This document shows positions 17,610 through 22,168 of a DNA stretch of 22,168 nt, piece after piece; the first letter of the stretch is position 1; each line of letters begins with the position of its first letter. The stretch is taken from the NCBI GenBank assembly GCA_946479185.1, contig CAMLFF010000014.1, forward strand, positions 1 to 22,168, written 5' to 3'. The notes under the pieces were generated by a model. That model was given only the letters and a program-made list of their open reading frames with translations, did no database searches and was not told the origin of the DNA. This stretch comes from an uncultured Sphingobium sp. GTDB taxonomy: Bacteria > Pseudomonadota > Alphaproteobacteria > Sphingomonadales > Sphingomonadaceae. The translations under genes were made by a program, and so were the position numbers.

Positions 17610-18764
17610 TGAATGCACGTATTTTCGCAGTTTCTCGCCCCTTTTATAAGGTTCGAGACTGGGCACCAGCCCCTTCCAACACTCGCAGGCCTTAGCATAC
17701 TGCCCGTGAAACAGCTCAGTCACCTCGGGAGATAAAAGGTCGACGTAAGGTTCGCCCATTGTCTCACTGAAGGCTGTCTCAGCCTTCCTGATTATATCTT
17801 CCAACATCATCTGCGCGACGTCCTTAAATCCCGGCGCGATTTCATTGACCATAGTTACGATTTCGTCTCGCTCAGCCAATATTCTGAAAAACATAGGTGG
17901 ATGATGTCGCGGCCCCCCTAAAGACCGGTCGCCCTTAAATCCTCCCAAAAACAAAGCTCCCCGAAGTGCTAGATAAACAGAACTAAAGACCAGACCAATC
18001 GTGAAATTATATCTGGACATGCCAATAATGCTCTCTTCGCTTACAGGTACATCTAGCGGCAAGTCATGAGGTATTCTTGACAGGTCATAGCCGATTAATC
18101 GACAGAACCACTGCAAAAGACCTCTCATGCTTTGGCAATCTGCATCCATCTCTAAAGCATAAGAGTGGGCATTCCAGACACCATCAATCAACTCACTCTG
18201 CTGAATAATTTTCTTTTTCGTGACCGTCATCATCTCAGTGTGGCCGTTCCAGATGTGAGCCAGCTCGTGATGTAGAATGGCTTGGACCCCGATCCTCAAC
18301 ATGGAGTTCGCCAAAAACACGTCATCTTTTCCATGTACAGCAGGCGCTTTCCCCTCCCACATGCGTCTGCGAAGGTCGACTTCTTCAGCCGCTTGGAACT
18401 CACCCTGCAGTCCGAGGTCTCGCTGCCCATTGGGGAGTACGAAATAGTCCGAACGAAATCCCGATCTAAATATTCGAGAAATGAGGTTATTCAGGAAAAC
18501 GATGGGAGAAAAACTTAGGAATATGTAATCTGCCTTTTCTCCAATACAAGACCATGCATTGAATTCGTCACGCTCATAGAAATATATTTCAATAGAAGCA
18601 CCCCGATATTCTGCATACTGTCTGTTAATTAATTCGACTTCCTCCAAGAATGTTTGAATTTCGTGCTTGAGACCTGCCTTCACAGATGGATCTAGCGTTT
18701 CTAAGTCAATAATACCGCATTCCCTCTGACGGTGGCAGATTTCGTTCGCTTCCTCGTAACTCAT
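17589..18764 (-). CDS. HExxH metallopeptidase-like protein (gluzincin, M48-like pattern)
   Basis: A 391-aa protein. The zinc motif is HELAHIWNGH (HExxH at 166-170, another His at 175). ALEMDAD (Glu 205) sits where gluzincins place the third ligand in an ExxxD helix, and RHHPPMFFRIL (about 286-296) resembles the late HPP..R segment of M48-type peptidases. Two stretches (79-98, 254-276) are moderately hydrophobic, but clear TM helices and a signal peptide are lacking. ATG 18764 has AGGA 8 nt upstream. Its base composition is visibly more AT-rich than its neighbours, pointing to a separate origin. The substrate is unknown; the phage-exclusion protease Lit (also HExxH) makes a defence role thinkable, but no specific similarity is shown. 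Confidence 0.8.
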   Translation of the reverse strand: MSYEEANEICHRQRECGIIDLETLDPSVKAGLKHEIQTFLEEVELINRQYAEYRGASIEIYFYERDEFNAWSCIGEKADYIFLSFSPIVFLNNLISRIFRSGFRSDYFVLPNGQRDLGLQGEFQAAEEVDLRRRMWEGKAPAVHGKDDVFLANSMLRIGVQAILHHELAHIWNGHTEMMTVTKKKIIQQSELIDGVWNAHSYALEMDADCQSMRGLLQWFCRLIGYDLSRIPHDLPLDVPVSEESIIGMSRYNFTIGLVFSSVYLALRGALFLGGFKGDRSLGGPRHHPPMFFRILAERDEIVTMVNEIAPGFKDVAQMMLEDIIRKAETAFSETMGEPYVDLLSPEVTELFHGQYAKACECWKGLVPSLEPYKRGEKLRKYVHSSSPEPA

Positions 18765-18844
18765 GGGGAAATCCTGTCGCTTTGTGTATTCTGACCGTTA
18801 TGACCCGTGTTGGCACAGCTCCGGTTTGATGACATCCTTTGTGA

Positions 18845-19474
18845 ATGTGTAACCTCTACCAAGTCCGCAAGCCAGCCGCAGAGATAGCGACACTCTTCGC
18901 CGCCAGCATTCCCGTGCCCTTCAACTTAGCGGACGAGACGGTGCCCGGCTGGCCCGGAATGGTCGTGCGGGAGGACACAGGGTCACGGGTCGTCCAGTCG
19001 ATGACTTGGGGCTTCCCACTGCCGCAGAAGACCAAGCGGACCGGCCTGCCCATCAAGCCAATCCCCGTAAACAACGTGCGGGACCTCTCGAAACCCATGT
19101 GGCGCGGGATTGCTCCAAAGACCCAATTTCGCTGCCTGATCCCGGTGACACGCTTTGCAGAAGCTGAGGGCGAAAAGGGCAGTAAGACCCGCACATGGTT
19201 CAGTCTCAAGGGCCATGAGGTTTTTGCTTGGGCTGGCTTCTGGCGCGAGAGTACCGAATGGGGACCGGTGTACACGGGGTTGATGACAGACTGTAACGAA
19301 GCCATCCGCCCGGTGCATGACCGAATGCCGGTCCTGCTGCTGCCCGACGAGTGGGACAGGTGGCTGCACGGCTCATTGCAAGATGTTGAGGAATTTCAGG
19401 CGCGATGCTTCCCCGCCGCCCTGATCGCAAGCGAAAGCACCGACGAACCGTGGCTGAAAGCTACCAAGGTTTGA
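18845..19474 (+). CDS. SRAP-domain protein (SOS response-associated peptidase, YedK/HMCES-like)
   Basis: A 209-aa SRAP protein. In this family Cys2, exposed after removal of Met1, forms a thiazolidine crosslink with abasic sites in single-stranded DNA and so shields them. Residues seen: C2 (MCNLY), Asn in NNVR (about 77), Glu 106 in CLIPVTRFAEAEG, and His 158 in HDRMPV, matching the usual Cys/Asn/Glu/His active site. The canonical CLIPADGFYEW segment is changed (VTRFAEAE), a subfamily feature. ATG 18845 fixes Cys2, so the start is firm although the Shine-Dalgarno is weak. It diverges from the metallopeptidase-like gene (80 nt between) and has no LexA box of its own in that gap. Confidence 0.92.
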   Translation: MCNLYQVRKPAAEIATLFAASIPVPFNLADETVPGWPGMVVREDTGSRVVQSMTWGFPLPQKTKRTGLPIKPIPVNNVRDLSKPMWRGIAPKTQFRCLIPVTRFAEAEGEKGSKTRTWFSLKGHEVFAWAGFWRESTEWGPVYTGLMTDCNEAIRPVHDRMPVLLLPDEWDRWLHGSLQDVEEFQARCFPAALIASESTDEPWLKATKV

Positions 19475-19536
19475 GAAAATTCCTGAGTGATATCACCGAC
19501 GCTATCCGACGTGTTCGCCAGCAGGCACGTGGAGCC

Positions 19537-19809
19537 TTACAGTCCCGCGTCACAGAGCAAATCGGAAGGCAAGGCGTTAAGTGCTGTGGCGACGCGGCTT
19601 AGATTTAGTAGCGTAACGTTCCGTTCGCCTCGCTCGATTTTTCCCATGTGCGAACGGTCTATACCGGCAGCATCGGCAAGAGCCTCTTGCGAGAGATCGA
19701 TAGCTTTTCGACGTGCGCGCACGACTTGGCCGAGCCGAACAAGCTGCTCCGTATTGTCGCGATGTCCAGCCACTCTTTCCACCGTTGCAAAGTCGCTTCT
19801 TGACAACAT
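19537..19809 (-). CDS. XRE-family HTH regulator
   Basis: A 90-aa single-domain DNA-binding protein. The helix-turn-helix covers LGQVVRARRKAIDLSQEALADAAGIDRSHMGKIERGERNVTLLNL-type sequence (about residues 25-70, helices in LSQEALADAAG and DRSHMGKIERG), ending LPSDLL. It probably regulates island genes, most likely itself and the divergent gene 54 nt away. ATG 19809 has no Shine-Dalgarno; a GTG at 19818 is in frame. It converges on the SRAP gene with a 62-nt gap. Confidence 0.85.
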   Translation of the reverse strand: MLSRSDFATVERVAGHRDNTEQLVRLGQVVRARRKAIDLSQEALADAAGIDRSHMGKIERGERNVTLLNLSRVATALNALPSDLLCDAGL

Positions 19810-19826
19810 GCAGGCCACGGTATTTA
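19800..19826 (+). promoter_or_regulatory. possible promoter of the small exported protein gene
   Basis: TTGACA (19800-19805) and TATTTA (19821-19826) with a 15-nt spacer, short of the ideal 17. It lies over the start of the XRE gene on the other strand, a layout that would let the regulator act on both. Low certainty. Confidence 0.3.
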
Positions 19827-19863
19827 CGACCCATCTGCGAATGAGTTTTGATAGGGGGGTCGG

Positions 19864-20232
19864 ATGCGCTTAGGGCAAATGAGCATTGTTGGGATAATGA
19901 GCGCAGCATTGATGCAGGCGCCAGCGCAAGCAAAAGAACCTCCTAAAGAGTTCTTTGCTTGGGTGAATTGCTTGGAGGCAGGAGCCCAGCGGTTCGCTAA
20001 ATCTTCGGAAAATGCGCAGGTAGCGGCCAACGGTGTAATTGGCTTATGCAAAGATGAAGAAAACGCGGTTTTAAAAGATCGCTTTAAAACGCCTATGGGT
20101 GAGCGAATGATCTTAGGGCCTCGAAAACTACGGGCTGACCCCATTCAACAACGGCAGTTGGAAATGGTAGAGGAAGGCCGCGAGCGGGTGGTAGCTTGGA
20201 TCATGGAAGCACGAGCATCGCAAGAACAGTAA
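19864..20232 (+). CDS. small exported hypothetical protein
   Basis: A 122-aa protein. The N-terminus looks like a signal peptide (MSIVGIMSAALMQAPAQA-K, cleavage near residue 23), so the mature part of about 100 aa should be periplasmic. It has two cysteines (NCLEAG and GLCKDE) that could form a disulphide, and the remainder is charged and helical (RQLEMVEEGRERVVAW). No family recognised. The Shine-Dalgarno AGGGGGG lies just upstream of ATG 19864, so the start is good. It is divergent from the XRE gene and convergent with the zinc-ribbon gene (37 nt apart). Its base composition is lower in GC than the core genes. Confidence 0.7.
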   Translation: MRLGQMSIVGIMSAALMQAPAQAKEPPKEFFAWVNCLEAGAQRFAKSSENAQVAANGVIGLCKDEENAVLKDRFKTPMGERMILGPRKLRADPIQQRQLEMVEEGRERVVAWIMEARASQEQ

Positions 20233-20269
20233 GCTTTAGCGTTGTAGCTTTATCGATTTGAATTTTCGG

Positions 20270-20848
20270 CTAGAACCAACTCGCCCAGCGAAGCGCGTCT
20301 TTAAGGTCGGGGTAGCGTTCCATAGCGTGCCAGACATCCTCACCTGCAACCTTGCTCAAATCGGGCTCGTATTGTCCATCAGGAAACCAAACCTCGAGCC
20401 GTGCAGTGGGCCACAAGCACACCTTAATTGCACCAAACTGTTTTGTTAGATTTTCTCCGTCTCGCGCTCTCCTCTCTCGCTCCAACAAATCGAGATGGCT
20501 GTCTTTGTTTCGCTGCCTATTTGGCTTCAGCCCAGCTTTTATGCGCTCGAAGTTCTCGCCTCCTTTGGCCAAGTGGCAGGTGTAGCAAGAGCGATCCCGT
20601 GTGCGCCTTCGAAAACCGCCACATTTGGGGCAGGGGACTTCTAGGTCGACGTACTGGGCGATCCCCTCAAGGAAGGCGGAGAAACGCTGAGCGTCGCCCA
20701 CACGGCTTCTGAGGGCCTCCTGATAGGCGGGGTCCATCCGACAAATCTGACGCTGCCTTGCATCGAGTTTGTTAGCACGCGGCTGACGTTGGTGGAGCGC
20801 AAAGCGGGGATCAAATCGAACGAGCGTCGGTTTTTTGGTCATCATCAT
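20270..20848 (-). CDS. zinc-ribbon hypothetical protein
   Basis: A 192-aa basic protein with a central four-cysteine cluster: CPKC (73-76) and CYTC (88-91), followed by HLAKGG, a rubredoxin-knuckle or zinc-ribbon pattern. The flanks are rich in Arg/Lys (QRQPRANKLDARQRQ; RKAR/ERERRARDGE-type helix), suggesting nucleic-acid contact. The C-terminal part (VCLWPTARLEVWFPDG and the DALRWASWF end) is unassigned. No HNH or nuclease catalytic set is visible. Three tandem ATGs (20848, 20845, 20842) make the exact start ambiguous. It lies 98 nt downstream of the polymerase-like gene on the same strand and may be its partner. Confidence 0.72.
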   Translation of the reverse strand: MMMTKKPTLVRFDPRFALHQRQPRANKLDARQRQICRMDPAYQEALRSRVGDAQRFSAFLEGIAQYVDLEVPCPKCGGFRRRTRDRSCYTCHLAKGGENFERIKAGLKPNRQRNKDSHLDLLERERRARDGENLTKQFGAIKVCLWPTARLEVWFPDGQYEPDLSKVAGEDVWHAMERYPDLKDALRWASWF

Positions 20849-20946
20849 CAGTCCGTGCAGTGGGAGATCGTCCCGACGTTTCTCGCCCCATGTACCCGGC
20901 TCGCTTACGCGTCCTAGTCACGGCTGGGGGTTTATGCAGTGCAATA

Positions 20947-22161
20947 TTATCCGGAAATAACAGGGCTGACCCCAAATCTATCAACAAAACATCGAAGCAT
21001 TATGTCATGTAAAGCCTGTCGATGCCGACGGGTTACTATAAAGCTATCGTGAACAGGCAATGCTACAATGCCTTGTCCCTCAAGATTATTGAGTATGTCG
21101 ACTGCAAGATCGCTATCCTCTCTTTGAAGTTTAGCTCCCTCATCGTTTCCGAGGAAGCGTAAGATCGGTCGAACATTGCTCTTAAAGCTTTCTAGGTACT
21201 GTGCGAATGATCCACCTTGCGGGAAGGGCGCATCGGCTGGTGTCCTTAGGCTCAACGTTTTGCCGTTAAGTAACCGCATGAAAACATCTTTGCCTAACTC
21301 ACGTGAGAAACCCGTCACTGTATAAATGTCAGACGAGAGCGGGATACCGAGGCGCGAGTACAGGATGCGTGGATGGAGTTGGTTGTAGTCAAGCTCTACA
21401 ACTTCCTCGCCGTTTATCGTGATGGCTGCGCGAGCGCTCTTTGGAATGTTTATCCACCATCCGCCGTAAAGCCTGCCTCCGCGTTCCCATGTCTTTCTGA
21501 AGGATCGGTAGAGGGTGCGAGCAGTCAAATCGCCATCCCATGCTAGCATATCGCCATCCTTCCTCCTTGCTTTGGTGGACGCACGGTCCTTGCGTGCTAC
21601 CGTCCACTGGGCGGACGGCAGTGATAATTCGGCATTTGAAAGCTGAGAGTTAACCCGCTTGAGAACCTCCCGGGAGCGCTTGATTTCCTCAGGCTCGGGC
21701 GTCGACCACGTGCCTCTCTTAACGATAAGCTCAGTCCGAGGACATCGTATCATTGTCCAGTCGCAGCCAAACCGCTCTAGAACCTCAGTCAGCGCCTCGG
21801 TTGCTCGATAGCGAGAGAGCCACCCATATCGTTCTTCCAAGTAGTCTAAACGGTCTCCGCCGCCACTTCCCTCAATCCAACCAGCCGCGAGGAAGCAATC
21901 CCTGATAAGAATTGCCGCCTTGTAGCTAAGTCCTGAGTAAACGCCCTTACCAGAGTAGTCGCTTCGACCGAACCTGATGGCAACAAAACGTTCATGATTT
22001 ATTTGATTAAGTGCAGCTACCGAAAGGTTAGCTAGAAATGACGAAATTGTTGCGCGCCTGCTCTCAAGATCTATTGCGCGAAGAGCCCTTGACCTACTCT
22101 CTCCGCGTAAAAGCATTTCTTCGACGGTAGCAATAAGGGCACCGCTACCGTTCTCCGACAC
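20947..22161 (-). CDS. putative polymerase-palm protein (family A / T7-like motifs) with N-terminal winged helix
   Basis: At least 404 aa; the frame stays open to the right edge, so the GTG at 22161 may not be the true start. Residues about 70-150 look like a winged helix (GLSYKAAILIRDCFLAAGWIEG, then RATEALTEVLERFG). The C-terminal half carries three motifs in polymerase order: ELDYNQLHPRILYSR (256-270, like motif A DYSQIELR), RELGKDVFMRLLNG (287-300, like motif B RxxxKxxxFxxxYG with Asn for Tyr) and LPVHDSFIV (368-376, like motif C VHDE of DNA Pol I or HDSFGT of T7 RNA polymerase). The paired Asp would be D258 and D372. There is no exonuclease domain. Inference: a compact template-dependent polymerase or replication protein. 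I do not recognise a named family. Confidence 0.6.
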   Translation of the reverse strand: MSENGSGALIATVEEMLLRGESRSRALRAIDLESRRATISSFLANLSVAALNQINHERFVAIRFGRSDYSGKGVYSGLSYKAAILIRDCFLAAGWIEGSGGGDRLDYLEERYGWLSRYRATEALTEVLERFGCDWTMIRCPRTELIVKRGTWSTPEPEEIKRSREVLKRVNSQLSNAELSLPSAQWTVARKDRASTKARRKDGDMLAWDGDLTARTLYRSFRKTWERGGRLYGGWWINIPKSARAAITINGEEVVELDYNQLHPRILYSRLGIPLSSDIYTVTGFSRELGKDVFMRLLNGKTLSLRTPADAPFPQGGSFAQYLESFKSNVRPILRFLGNDEGAKLQREDSDLAVDILNNLEGQGIVALPVHDSFIVTRRHRQALHDIMLRCFVDRFGVSPVISG

Positions 22162-22168
22162 GCGTCGG

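Noticed and set aside
17650..17670. GGTTCGAG followed shortly by CTGGGCACCA, resembling the tRNA-Leu 3' end, as a possible second att site
   Set aside because: Seven bases of the T arm are missing so there is no continuous core match, and the bases are accounted for as codons of the metallopeptidase-like gene. Probably chance.

Overview
The window reads as an alphaproteobacterial chromosome, most likely a sphingomonad (Sphingomonadales). The evidence is the GC-rich codon use, ALAS-type (Shemin) 5-aminolevulinate synthesis, the order dacC-like / tmk / holB / metG / tatD / MBL hydrolase, short methionyl-tRNA synthetase, and an alphaproteobacterial LexA box. The genus cannot be fixed from the sequence alone.

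Positions 1-14.9k are ordinary core chromosome. A GGDEF-EAL protein runs in from the left edge and converges on a leftward block: a GAF-GGDEF diguanylate cyclase, folD, murI and hemA, with tRNA-Ser(UGA) just behind it. A rightward block then covers cell wall work (MltB-family lytic transglycosylase, PBP5/6-type D,D-carboxypeptidase), thymidylate kinase, the DNA polymerase III clamp-loader delta' subunit, a divergent Nramp-like transporter, methionyl-tRNA synthetase, a TatD nuclease, a metallo-beta-lactamase-fold phosphodiesterase and a two-TM microprotein. Most of tmk-holB and metG-tatD-MBL overlap or nearly touch, so they are probably co-transcribed.

At 14.9k the character changes. tRNA-Leu(CAG), with a good sigma70 promoter and encoded CCA, is followed directly by a DUF6538-type tyrosine recombinase. 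Everything to the right edge (about 7.1 kb) looks like the left part of an integrative element inserted at the tRNA 3' end; its right end is outside the window. Cargo: two small unknown genes behind a perfect GTTC-N7-GTTC SOS box, a large AT-rich HExxH metallopeptidase-like gene, an SRAP (YedK/HMCES-like) abasic-site protein, an XRE regulator divergent from a small exported protein, a zinc-ribbon protein, and a protein at the right edge that I read as a compact family-A/T7-like polymerase palm behind a winged helix.

The most interesting part is this island. It combines SOS-regulated genes, a DNA-damage protein (SRAP) and a probable minimal polymerase or replication protein with an adjacent zinc ribbon. 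That suggests an element that answers host DNA damage and may carry its own replication function. The polymerase reading rests on motif recognition by eye and needs structural comparison.
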